From: an uncultured Prosthecobacter sp.
GTDB lineage: Bacteria; Verrucomicrobiota; Verrucomicrobiia; Verrucomicrobiales; Verrucomicrobiaceae
Reading direction: 5' to 3'
DNA: 6,202 nucleotides
NCBI GenBank assembly: GCA_937941745.1
Contig: CALDGV010000599.1
Location: 1-6,202, forward strand
In this document: piece by piece, positions 1 through 5,558 of the stretch
How the letters are laid out: every line of letters begins with the position of its first letter
How positions within the stretch are numbered: position 1 is the stretch's first letter
Position numbers and translations under genes: made by a program
Notes under the pieces: generated by a model
Seen by the model: the letters and a program-made list of their open reading frames with translations, nothing else
What the model was told of the DNA's origin: nothing
The model's database searches: none

Positions 1-996
1 GAAGGACTTGCCGAGGGTGTCGAGCTGCTCGTCCACGATGTCCATGCGCAGCATGGCCTTGTCCTGTTCCTCATAGTTGGTCGGGCCGAGCGCGAGGAAG
101 CCTGTGGCGGTGAGCTGCCGGCGGCGCTGGGCGGCATTTTCATGCGGCAGAAGGTCTCCGGCGATCATTTCGGTGATCATGCGGTCCAGAGGCAGGTCGT
201 CGCGCAGGGCTTCAATGAGGTAGTCGCGGAACCGCCAGGCATCTTTGAATGGAAGGGAGCGTCCACCACCGGAAGACTCCGCGAAGCGGGAGAGGTCCAT
301 GAAATGGGAGGCCCAGCGCTCGGCAAAGGCCGGAGAGGCAAGAAGGGCGTCCACGTAGGCCTCCAGCGGCAGGCTGGAAGCTTTGGCATCGGGCGGCAGG
401 CCGACGAGGTCAAAGGAAAGACGCCGGAGAAAGGTCTGCTTCTCCGCATCCGGGCTGGGAGTGAGTCCTGAGGCCTCCAGTTTGGCGAGGATGAAGCGGT
501 CGATGTCGTTCTTGGGCCAGTCCGTCTGCTTCACTGCGGGCGGGGTGTGCTTTTGAGGAAGCTGGAAGGACCAGAACGAGCCATCCGCCTTGGGCTGGGA
601 ACTCGGCTTTGATCCTCCGGGCACTTCCTGGCGTGGGTCATGCGCGCCAGAGGCGATCCATTCCCGCAGGGCTGCCAGGTCTGCTTCAGGAAGCTTCTTC
701 TTGGGCGGCATCTTGAGGTCACGATCCTCGTAGCTGACGACCTTCCAGAGCAGGCTTTCCACAGCTTTGCCGGGGATGATGGCCGGACCTGAATCACCGC
801 CATTTTTCCAGCCTGCAGCGTGGTCCAGGCGGAGGCTGCCCTTCTGCTTCTCCGGGCCATGGCAGTCGATGCAATGCTCGATGAGCAGCGGGCGGATGCG
901 CTTTTCGAAGAACTCCTGCTGCTGCACCTCATCGGACACGGCTCCATGCGTCAGGGCAGGAGAGAGGAGGCTGGCAATCAGGGCGGCTTTTTTCAT
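1..996 (-). CDS. Secreted PSCyt1 / DUF1549 cytochrome-c-like protein, 3' part outside window
   Basis: The frame is open from an ATG at 996 to the left edge (332 codons, no stop), so only the N-terminal part is present. Residues 1-18 form a signal peptide (MKKAALIASLLSPALTHG), so export is expected. A haem-binding motif C42-I-D-C45-H46 followed by a candidate axial Met96 in KMPP marks the planctomycete-type cytochrome c domain (PSCyt1), about residues 25-120. A linker with the aromatic motif FWSFQLP (142-148) leads into a DUF1549 (PSCyt2) domain from about residue 165 (IDRFILAKLEASGLTPSP, then RRLSFDLVGLPP), which runs to the window edge. Full-length family members usually continue into a C-terminal DUF1553 domain, presumably beyond the window. 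The biochemical role of the family is not established; haem binding and a periplasmic location are inferred. The start is set by the signal peptide; there is no clear ribosome binding site. The secreted hydrolase gene lies 38 bases upstream, so the two may be co-transcribed. Confidence 0.9.
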   Translation of the reverse strand, partial: MKKAALIASLLSPALTHGAVSDEVQQQEFFEKRIRPLLIEHCIDCHGPEKQKGSLRLDHAAGWKNGGDSGPAIIPGKAVESLLWKVVSYEDRDLKMPPKKKLPEADLAALREWIASGAHDPRQEVPGGSKPSSQPKADGSFWSFQLPQKHTPPAVKQTDWPKNDIDRFILAKLEASGLTPSPDAEKQTFLRRLSFDLVGLPPDAKASSLPLEAYVDALLASPAFAERWASHFMDLSRFAESSGGGRSLPFKDAWRFRDYLIEALRDDLPLDRMITEMIAGDLLPHENAAQRRRQLTATGFLALGPTNYEEQDKAMLRMDIVDEQLDTLGKSF

Positions 997-1032
997 GAGC
1001 GACAGAGGCTAACGGGCCCGTGAAAATCGCTC
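997..1032 (-). repeat. Inverted repeat abutting the PSCyt1 start codon
   Basis: The arms GAGCGA (997-1002) and TCGCTC (1027-1032) are perfectly complementary over 6 bp. They enclose a 24-base loop that contains the perfect palindrome ACGGGCCCGT (1012-1021). On the minus-strand transcript the 3' arm ends directly at the ATG of the downstream gene (996), so folding would cover the translation start region. No T-run follows, so it does not look like a terminator. A 6-bp stem could arise by chance. Confidence 0.35.
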
Positions 1033-1034
1033 TT

Positions 1035-2084
1035 TCAGAGGGTCTTTGGGCGGAGTTTTGCCACCAGGAAGTCCACCGGGCTGGGATTGGGTGATGCATG
1101 GTCCTGAGCCACGATGCATTCGACGCCATCAAGGGTGCATTCCTTGTGCACTTCACGGGCATGGTGGATGCAGTGCAGCCATTCGCCGCGGTTGGTGGGA
1201 GCTTCGACGACCTGGGGGTTGCTGACGAAAAGAGGCGGGTCATCCATCGAGATCCACGAGAGCATGTCGCACTCTTTCAGGATGGCCTTGCCGGCGGCGG
1301 TCGTGAAGCTCTCGATTGACGGCAGATGGTAGAACAGGGCGGCTTCAGCCTCGCTGGTGCGCACATCAGGCCCCGGCCTGCCCAGAAACGATTCCCAGCG
1401 GGAGACATCGTAGGTGGCCTGGGTGCTGTTGCAGACAGCGCAGACGAGGCGGGTGGACTCCCGCAGCACGGGGTCCAAGGCCTTCGGGTCCGCCAAGTCA
1501 TCACGGGTGGCCAGCCAGAGGGAGGTGCCTGCCCCAGCGGAGCCGCCCATGGAGGCGAAACGAGTTTTGTCCAGGTTCCACTCCCCGGAGCGGAATCGCA
1601 GATACTGCACCGCGCGGGCACACTGCCTCAGGATGTCCTGAATGGGCATGGAATCGAGAAAGGGGTAGTTCAGGGCCGCGCAGGAGATGCCTTGGTCGAG
1701 CAGGTCCTGAGTGGTCTTGTTGCGGGCCCACTGGCTTTTGTCGCCGTTGCGGAAACCACCGCCATGAATCATCAGCACCACAGGGGCTGCGCTGGAGGCT
1801 TTCTTGGTCAGGTAGAGGTCGAGCTTGCAGCGCTCATGGGATCCATAGGCCACATCAGCGTGATCAGGCTTCAAGCCGCCTGACTTGGTGGCAGGCTGGG
1901 GCTCGGCCATTTTCTTCCGCTTTTGCAGGAATGTCATGGCCTCCTCCATGGTCAGAATGCCGTTCTTGTCGGCATCGGCTTCGGGGAAGCGCTTCAGGCC
2001 TTCGCGAAGCCGCTCATTCGTTTCCGATGTCTGGGCAGAGATGAGGCTGGGCAGCAGCAGAAGGCATAGAAGACGATTTTTCAT
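1035..2084 (-). CDS. Secreted alpha/beta hydrolase (esterase/lipase-like) with N-terminal EF-hand loop
   Basis: 349 residues from the ATG at 2084. Residues 1-17 (MKNRLLCLLLLPSLISA) form a signal peptide, so the product is probably periplasmic or secreted. Residues 37-48 (DADKNGILTMEE) are a complete 12-residue EF-hand calcium-binding loop with acidic/Asn ligands at positions 1, 3, 5 and 12. A charged linker leads to an alpha/beta hydrolase domain from about residue 72. HGGG at 107-110 is the oxyanion-hole motif of the hormone-sensitive-lipase/carboxylesterase type. GGSAG gives the nucleophile-elbow Ser182, and His329 near the C-terminus is the likely catalytic histidine. The usual Asp after the strand at 284-290 (PPLFVSN) is not obvious, so the acid of the triad is uncertain. 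Substrate unknown. An upstream TTG at 2141 would add 19 residues but places a basic stretch before the signal peptide, so 2084 is preferred. It sits between pdhA (59 bases upstream) and the PSCyt1 gene (38 bases downstream). Confidence 0.88.
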   Translation of the reverse strand: MKNRLLCLLLLPSLISAQTSETNERLREGLKRFPEADADKNGILTMEEAMTFLQKRKKMAEPQPATKSGGLKPDHADVAYGSHERCKLDLYLTKKASSAAPVVLMIHGGGFRNGDKSQWARNKTTQDLLDQGISCAALNYPFLDSMPIQDILRQCARAVQYLRFRSGEWNLDKTRFASMGGSAGAGTSLWLATRDDLADPKALDPVLRESTRLVCAVCNSTQATYDVSRWESFLGRPGPDVRTSEAEAALFYHLPSIESFTTAAGKAILKECDMLSWISMDDPPLFVSNPQVVEAPTNRGEWLHCIHHAREVHKECTLDGVECIVAQDHASPNPSPVDFLVAKLRPKTL

Positions 2085-2113
2085 GGCGGAAGCGCGCTTC
2101 AAACGCTTCCGCC
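2085..2113 (-). repeat. Perfect 10-bp inverted repeat directly before the hydrolase start
   Basis: GGCGGAAGCG (2085-2094) and CGCTTCCGCC (2104-2113) are perfect reverse complements separated by 9 bases. The inner palindrome GAAGCGCGCTTC (2089-2100) offers a competing fold. In the pdhA-hydrolase gap the hairpin's 3' arm ends at the base before the hydrolase ATG, where a ribosome binding site would lie, and no purine-rich Shine-Dalgarno is visible. It could attenuate translation, act as a 3' stabiliser for the pdhA message, or be one copy of a dispersed extragenic palindrome. It lacks the T-tract of an intrinsic terminator. Confidence 0.7.
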
Positions 2114-2143
2114 TCGTCAAAGTTGCCTGCTGGGCAGACAAAC

Positions 2144-3220
2144 TTAGTCGTTGAAGAAGTGGCGGCCGGTCTGGCCTGCCTCGGTCTTGTTGTCCACTTC
2201 CCAGTAAACGTCCTCGAAGATGGACTCGGGCTCGGGGTAGGGGCTGGCCTTGGCGAACTCGGCCGAGGCTTCGGCTTCCGCCTGAGCTTCACGGTCGATT
2301 TTCTTCAACTGCTCCTCGGTGGCGACACCTTCAGCGACCAGGATGCCTTTCCAGACTTGGAGAGGATCATGCTCCTTCTGGAAACGCTCCACTTCCTCCT
2401 TGGTGCGGTACTTGAGCTTGTTGGCATCGGCGACGGAGTGGCCCTCCCAGCGGTAGGTGGCGATCTCCAGGATGCTGGGCTTGCTTTCGTTGTGGGCACG
2501 CTCGATGGCCTGCTGAACGCGGGCGCGCACTTCGTAGAGGTTTTCGCCCATGAAGTGATCCCAGGCCATGCCGTAGCCTTCGGCGCGCTTGGCCAGGCAC
2601 TCATCGTAGGCCGAACTGCGGGCCTGGCTTGTGCCCATGGAGTAGCCGTTGTTTTCGATCACGTAGATCACCGGCAGGTCCCAAAGGGCGGCGATGTTCA
2701 GGGATTCGTGGAAGGCACCCTGGTTGACTGCACCGTCACCCAGGAAGCACAGCGCTGCGCCTTTGAGGCCACGGTATTTGAGCCCGTAAGCGAGGCCCAG
2801 CCCGAGCGGAGTCTGACCGGCGACGATGCCGTGGCCGCCCCAGTAGTTCTTTTCCGGGGCGAAGTAGTGCATCGAGCCACCCTTGCCTTTGGAGCAGCCG
2901 GTGGCCTTGCCAAAGAGTTCAGCCATGCACTCGTCCATGCCCATGCCGACCGCCAGGGCATGCCCGTGGTCGCGATAGGCGGTGATGACGTGGTCATTCT
3001 CTCCCATTAGAGACACGCAGCCGACCGCCACGGACTCCTGCCCGATGTAAAGGTGCAGGAAGCCACCCATGCGCCCTGCCTGGTAGTGCTGAAGCGAAAC
3101 CTGCTCGAAACGGCGGATGCGGACCATCTTGCGATAGAGCTCGATTTTGTCATCAGCAGAAAGCTTCTGATTGATCGGGGCAGCGGCGGGGTTGGGCGTG
3201 GGGGCTTTTGCGAGGGCCAT
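2144..3220 (-). CDS. pdhA: Pyruvate dehydrogenase E1 component, alpha subunit
   Basis: 358 residues, a normal length for the E1 alpha subunit of a heterotetrameric (alpha2-beta2) 2-oxo acid dehydrogenase. With E1 beta it uses thiamine diphosphate to decarboxylate pyruvate and reductively acetylate the lipoyl groups of E2. Visible signatures: IRRFEQ (35-40), the conserved YRDHGHAL (82-89), KGKGGSMH (111-118), the ThDP/Mg-binding motif from GDG (161-163) to ENN (189-191), and the RWEGHSVAD loop (257-265), which corresponds to the GHS phosphorylation-loop segment of other E1 alphas. These features favour PdhA over branched-chain or acetoin E1 alpha, though the latter cannot be wholly excluded. 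Residues 1-18 are a flexible Ala/Pro-rich leader. The ATG at 3220 is chosen because the product then starts with that leader; an in-frame ATG at 3280 would add 20 unrelated residues. No pdhB or E2 gene is adjacent in the window, which is unlike the usual cluster. The upstream gene ends in a terminator, so pdhA probably has its own promoter in 3221-3336. Confidence 0.95.
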   Translation of the reverse strand: MALAKAPTPNPAAAPINQKLSADDKIELYRKMVRIRRFEQVSLQHYQAGRMGGFLHLYIGQESVAVGCVSLMGENDHVITAYRDHGHALAVGMGMDECMAELFGKATGCSKGKGGSMHYFAPEKNYWGGHGIVAGQTPLGLGLAYGLKYRGLKGAALCFLGDGAVNQGAFHESLNIAALWDLPVIYVIENNGYSMGTSQARSSAYDECLAKRAEGYGMAWDHFMGENLYEVRARVQQAIERAHNESKPSILEIATYRWEGHSVADANKLKYRTKEEVERFQKEHDPLQVWKGILVAEGVATEEQLKKIDREAQAEAEASAEFAKASPYPEPESIFEDVYWEVDNKTEAGQTGRHFFND

Positions 3221-3336
3221 AAAGGGCGGCGAGAGTAACGTCAGATACGCTGGGTGCAAGCAGCGAGGTCGCCCTGACATCTGCCGGGACGATCTTTCGA
3301 GGGCTGAAAACCCTCCCCCATCTCCAGATGGAGTGC
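3221..3336 (-). promoter_or_regulatory. Intergenic region upstream of pdhA, presumed promoter/leader
   Basis: This stretch lies between the terminator of the TPR gene and the pdhA start, so it must hold the pdhA promoter if pdhA is not read through from upstream. I could not pick out a convincing sigma-70 -35/-10 pair. It contains the dyad CCATCT-CC-AGATGG (3318-3331), a possible operator for a dimeric regulator, and a smaller repeat GAGGG (3299-3303) / CCCTC (3311-3315). No Shine-Dalgarno precedes the pdhA ATG. The promoter role is positional inference. Confidence 0.4.
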
Positions 3337-3373
3337 AAAAACAAGGGCAGGGGACTTGCGTCGCCTGCCCTTG
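3337..3373 (-). terminator. Intrinsic terminator after the TPR gene
   Basis: In minus-strand RNA the arms CAAGGGCAGG and CCTGCCCTTG (3364-3373 and 3342-3351) form a perfect 10-bp stem. Inside it, a G-G mismatch is followed by three more pairs (GAC/GTC, 3353-3355 and 3360-3362) closing a four-base loop. The stem is followed immediately by TTTTT (3337-3341). It begins 23 bases beyond the TGA of the TPR gene, the expected position for a rho-independent terminator, and it separates that transcript from pdhA. Confidence 0.88.
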
Positions 3374-3396
3374 CTGAGTGACTTTGAGGGGACGGA

Positions 3397-4764
3397 TCAG
3401 GAGTAGGAGGATTCCACGCGGTGGGCCACGTCTTTGTAACCGTAGTCCGCGTTGTAGATTTCCTTGAGGGCTTCGAGGCTGCCTTCCTTGTCGCCCATCT
3501 TCTCGCAGACGAGTGCCAGTTCGTAGAGCACTTCCTTCTTGGTGCCATCCATGATGGTCAGCTCCTTGTTGGCTTCGCTGAAGGCGCTTCTGGCCAGGTC
3601 GTTCATGTTCTTCTTCTCGAAGCAGCGGCCGAGCAGGAGCATGGCCTTGGTGCGGATGTGCGGGTTGCCCTTCGCCTGCTGGAGCTCGGGGATGGCTTCC
3701 GTGAACATGCCGGCGTTGAAGTAGGCCTGGCCGAGGTCAAAGCGGATGGCCTTATCGGTCGGGTTGCGATCCACGCGTGCTTTGGCATCGGTGATCATGG
3801 AGGCGGCGCGCTGCTGCTTGATCGCCTCCAGGTTTTTCCGCTGCTCCTCCGCCTCCGGGGCGTCGGGATAGGCAGCCAGCCACTCTTCCAGCTGGGCGAT
3901 GTAGTTCTCCTGATGCTTGTCGCGCATCAGCTCCGTGCGGCGCTGGAGGGACACATCGCCCGGGTTCAGCGAGAGCGCGTACTCGTAGTAGGAGAGGGCG
4001 TTGGCGAGGTCTCCAAGCTCCTCATAGAGCTGGGCGATGGCCTTGACGTTGTTGATGTTCGTCTGGTCCTCGTTGTACTTCGCGGAGAAGCGCACCAGCA
4101 GTTCTTCAGTCTGCTCGCGGGTGCGGCCCTGGCGGTTGAGCAGTTCGAGCTCATTCTGCTCGTCGGCGTTCTTGATGGCGCTCTTGAAGTCGCCACCCCA
4201 GCCCTGGCGGAGGATGGAGGAGCGGGCGGCGGCATCCTTCTCGCCTTTGAGGGCGATCATATCACGCGGATCGACCTTCACGATGGCGTTGTACACCTCG
4301 GCGGCCTTTTCAGGCTGCTCATAGGTCATGTAGTGCGTAGCCAGCTGATGCATCAGCTTGGTGTTCGTCGGCTGGCCCATGCGCATCGTCTCAAGTGCAA
4401 AGGCGGCCAGGTCGGGATACGGCAGCTTGAGCGCCAGTTCATAGAGCTGCTTGTTGCCGCTTTCGCTGAAGGGGTCCTTTTGGAACACCTTATCTTCGAG
4501 GTCGGCGATGGCTTCCCATGGATCTTTTTTGCCGCCTGCGCCGCCGAAGAGGCCGCCGCCCAGGCTGAATTTCTTGCCGCTGCCGGCATATTCACCTTCC
4601 GCACGGCGCAGGGCCTTGCGTCCATCCAGGAAGGTCGGGACCTCTTTCACGATGGGAAGCAGGAGGCTGGCTGCATACTCCCAGTTTTTTTGTTCGATGG
4701 CGAGCAGGCCCTTTTTCCAGAGGGTCTGGTGCCGGGGTTCGAGTTGGGCTTCTGTGACGGTCAT
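3397..4764 (-). CDS. Tetratricopeptide-repeat (TPR) protein, cytoplasmic, function unknown
   Basis: 455 residues with no signal peptide or membrane segment. The protein is almost entirely helical repeats. A first helical pair covers about 13-57, followed by a Gly/Lys-rich flexible linker (61-80, with GGGLFGGAGG). Recognisable TPR units follow at about 135-168 (ending VKVDPRD), 236-269 (ending LSLNPG), 333-366 and 374-405, with a further one at 410-443. Residues 270-330 are charged and probably coiled or helical. Such repeats serve as protein-protein scaffolds; no catalytic motif is seen, so no specific role can be given. The ATG at 4764 is preferred because the sequence becomes protein-like from there (MTVTEAQLEPRHQTLWKKGL); an in-frame GTG at 4827 would add 21 residues overlapping the end of the upstream small gene. 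It begins 31 bases after that gene and ends at a strong terminator, so the two form a likely bicistronic unit. Confidence 0.88.
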   Translation of the reverse strand: MTVTEAQLEPRHQTLWKKGLLAIEQKNWEYAASLLLPIVKEVPTFLDGRKALRRAEGEYAGSGKKFSLGGGLFGGAGGKKDPWEAIADLEDKVFQKDPFSESGNKQLYELALKLPYPDLAAFALETMRMGQPTNTKLMHQLATHYMTYEQPEKAAEVYNAIVKVDPRDMIALKGEKDAAARSSILRQGWGGDFKSAIKNADEQNELELLNRQGRTREQTEELLVRFSAKYNEDQTNINNVKAIAQLYEELGDLANALSYYEYALSLNPGDVSLQRRTELMRDKHQENYIAQLEEWLAAYPDAPEAEEQRKNLEAIKQQRAASMITDAKARVDRNPTDKAIRFDLGQAYFNAGMFTEAIPELQQAKGNPHIRTKAMLLLGRCFEKKNMNDLARSAFSEANKELTIMDGTKKEVLYELALVCEKMGDKEGSLEALKEIYNADYGYKDVAHRVESSYS

Positions 4765-4795
4765 GATTTGGGCGGTGTGGGGGGTAAAGTCAGGC

Positions 4796-4975
4796 TCAGG
4801 GTGCCTTCCCAGCCTTCGGGGCAGCACCGCTGACCATGGAGGTCAGGGTTTGCCATTCTTCGCGAACTCCCTTGCTGAAGCCCTCCAGGCTGAATCCGTG
4901 CTCAAAGAGCACCATCCAGACAAAGGTGGCGGCGAGGAAAGCGAGGAGCCAGAGGATCTTGGAAAGCAGGCGCAT
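4796..4975 (-). CDS. Small single-pass membrane protein (59 aa), function unknown
   Basis: An ATG at 4975 opens a 59-codon frame ending in TGA at 4796-4798. The product begins MRLLSK, followed by a hydrophobic segment at about 7-24 (ILWLLAFLAATFVWMVLF), then an amphipathic polar region (25-48) and a short Ala/Pro/Lys-rich tail ending KAGKAP. Two basic residues before the hydrophobic stretch and acidic residues after it suggest N-in/C-out topology, as a signal anchor; no clean signal-peptidase site is evident. It fills the gap between the rrf2-like gene and the TPR gene, ending 31 bases before the TPR start on the same strand, which suggests co-expression and perhaps a membrane partner for the TPR protein. 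No family is recognised and no Shine-Dalgarno is visible. It is judged real because it fits the gap tightly and has a coherent membrane-protein layout. A different frame at 4843-5064 is less plausible. Confidence 0.68.
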   Translation of the reverse strand: MRLLSKILWLLAFLAATFVWMVLFEHGFSLEGFSKGVREEWQTLTSMVSGAAPKAGKAP

Positions 4976-4980
4976 AGGCC

Positions 4981-5008
4981 GGAAAATGAATTTACTACAA
5001 ATAAAAGG
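4981..5008 (-). promoter_or_regulatory. AT-rich patch upstream of the small membrane-protein gene, possible promoter
   Basis: A strongly AT-rich stretch stands out in otherwise GC-rich sequence just before the start at 4975. On the minus strand it contains TAAATT, which matches 4 of 6 positions of a -10 box, but no good -35 hexamer lies 17 bases upstream. It could be the promoter of the small-protein/TPR unit or simply the T-rich tail of the hairpin next to it. Confidence 0.3.
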
Positions 5009-5023
5009 GCCGGAGCGTCCAGC
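4998..5023 (-). terminator. Weak intrinsic terminator candidate after the rrf2-like gene
   Basis: On the minus strand GCTGGA-CGC-TCCGGC (5009-5023) can form a 6-bp stem with one T-G wobble and a three-base loop, followed by CCTTTTATTTG. It begins 30 bases beyond the stop codon of the rrf2-like gene. The stem is short and the T-run interrupted, so termination would be partial at best. Confidence 0.35.
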
Positions 5024-5053
5024 ACGTTTCTCACTTTTGGCTGTTCTGCAGCC

Positions 5054-5500
5054 TCAGATGTCAAAGCTCGGCACCGTCCGCCGCTCCCGTTCCAGCACCT
5101 GAGCCAGGGTGGTGGAGTTCATCCAGCCTTCGACCTGCTGCTTGAGGAGGGACAGCGTCTGGCCGAGTCCGCAGCCGCCGGTCACCCCGCATTCGCAGGT
5201 GCCGCCATGCTTCTCCGGTGAGGCGCAGGCGATGGGTTCAAAAGGCCCGTCAATCAGCGTCACCACCTCTCCGAGGGTGATTCGTGAGGGGGTTTTCTGG
5301 AACTGGTAGCCGCCGCCAACACCGCGCTTGCTTTTGAGCAGCCCGCCGTTTTTGAGGGCCAGAAGGATCTGTTCCAGAAATTTAAGAGGGATTTTCTCCC
5401 GGGCGGAGATGTCCTGAATGGCGAAGGTGGATGTCTCGGCGTCGCGGGCCATGCACAGCAGGGCGCGCATCGCATATTCAGCCTTCTTGGACAGTTTCAT
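5054..5500 (-). CDS. Rrf2-family winged-helix transcriptional regulator with cysteine cluster
   Basis: 148 residues, a typical Rrf2 length. The N-terminus MKLSKKAEYAMRALL is diagnostic of the family. A helix-turn-helix spans about 27-55 (DISAREKIPLKFLEQILLAL) and the wing is RGVGGGYQF (59-67). The helix starting at TLGEV (75-79) leads into a cysteine-rich loop with Cys92, Cys102, Cys104 and Cys110. IscR and NsrR use three cysteines in this loop to hold an iron-sulfur cluster, so this protein is probably an Fe-S or redox/NO-responsive DNA-binding repressor or activator. Its actual signal and targets cannot be told from sequence. The ATG at 5500 is chosen because the conserved family start falls there; further-upstream codons in frame give unrelated sequence overlapping the previous gene. 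The gene lies 58 bases after the thioredoxin-like gene with no terminator between, so co-transcription is likely. Confidence 0.93.
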   Translation of the reverse strand: MKLSKKAEYAMRALLCMARDAETSTFAIQDISAREKIPLKFLEQILLALKNGGLLKSKRGVGGGYQFQKTPSRITLGEVVTLIDGPFEPIACASPEKHGGTCECGVTGGCGLGQTLSLLKQQVEGWMNSTTLAQVLERERRTVPSFDI

Positions 5501-5508
5501 CGCAGCTG

Positions 5509-5513
5509 CCTTA
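5509..5513 (-). promoter_or_regulatory. Shine-Dalgarno-like site of the rrf2-like gene
   Basis: TAAGG on the minus strand ends 8 bases before the ATG at 5500, matching the 5' part of the TAAGGAGG consensus. It supports the chosen start and is the only recognisable Shine-Dalgarno in the window; the other complete genes lack one. Confidence 0.5.
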
Positions 5514-5558
5514 GTCTGGCTTTCCGGGCTGGCAAGGAGGGATTGGGGCCGTCGCGGC

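Noticed and set aside
1316..2044. Plus-strand open frames of up to 242 codons opposite the hydrolase
   Set aside because: The product is Arg/Pro/Cys-rich and typical of antisense reading in GC-rich DNA, while the minus-strand hydrolase has a signal peptide and catalytic motifs.
2123..3010. 295-codon plus-strand open frame opposite pdhA
   Set aside because: It is the antisense shadow of a gene with unmistakable E1 alpha motifs; the translation shows no domain of its own.
3421..4833. 470-codon plus-strand open frame almost exactly opposite the TPR gene
   Set aside because: It mirrors the TPR gene, reads as Leu/Val/Gly/His-rich low-information sequence, and is explained by GC-rich codon use leaving the opposite strand open. 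The minus-strand frame has clear TPR repeats and a terminator.
5040..5053. Small repeat GGCTG/CAGCC just after the rrf2-like stop as a terminator
   Set aside because: The stem is only 5 bp and is followed by AAAA on the minus strand rather than a T-run.
4843..5064. 73-codon minus-strand frame overlapping the small membrane-protein gene
   Set aside because: It overlaps the rrf2-like stop and has a Ser/Pro-rich composition; the frame at 4796-4975 has a proper membrane segment and fits the gap better.
4451..5221. 256-codon plus-strand open frame across the TPR start, the small gene and the rrf2 end
   Set aside because: It spans three minus-strand genes and their gaps and has no recognisable domain.
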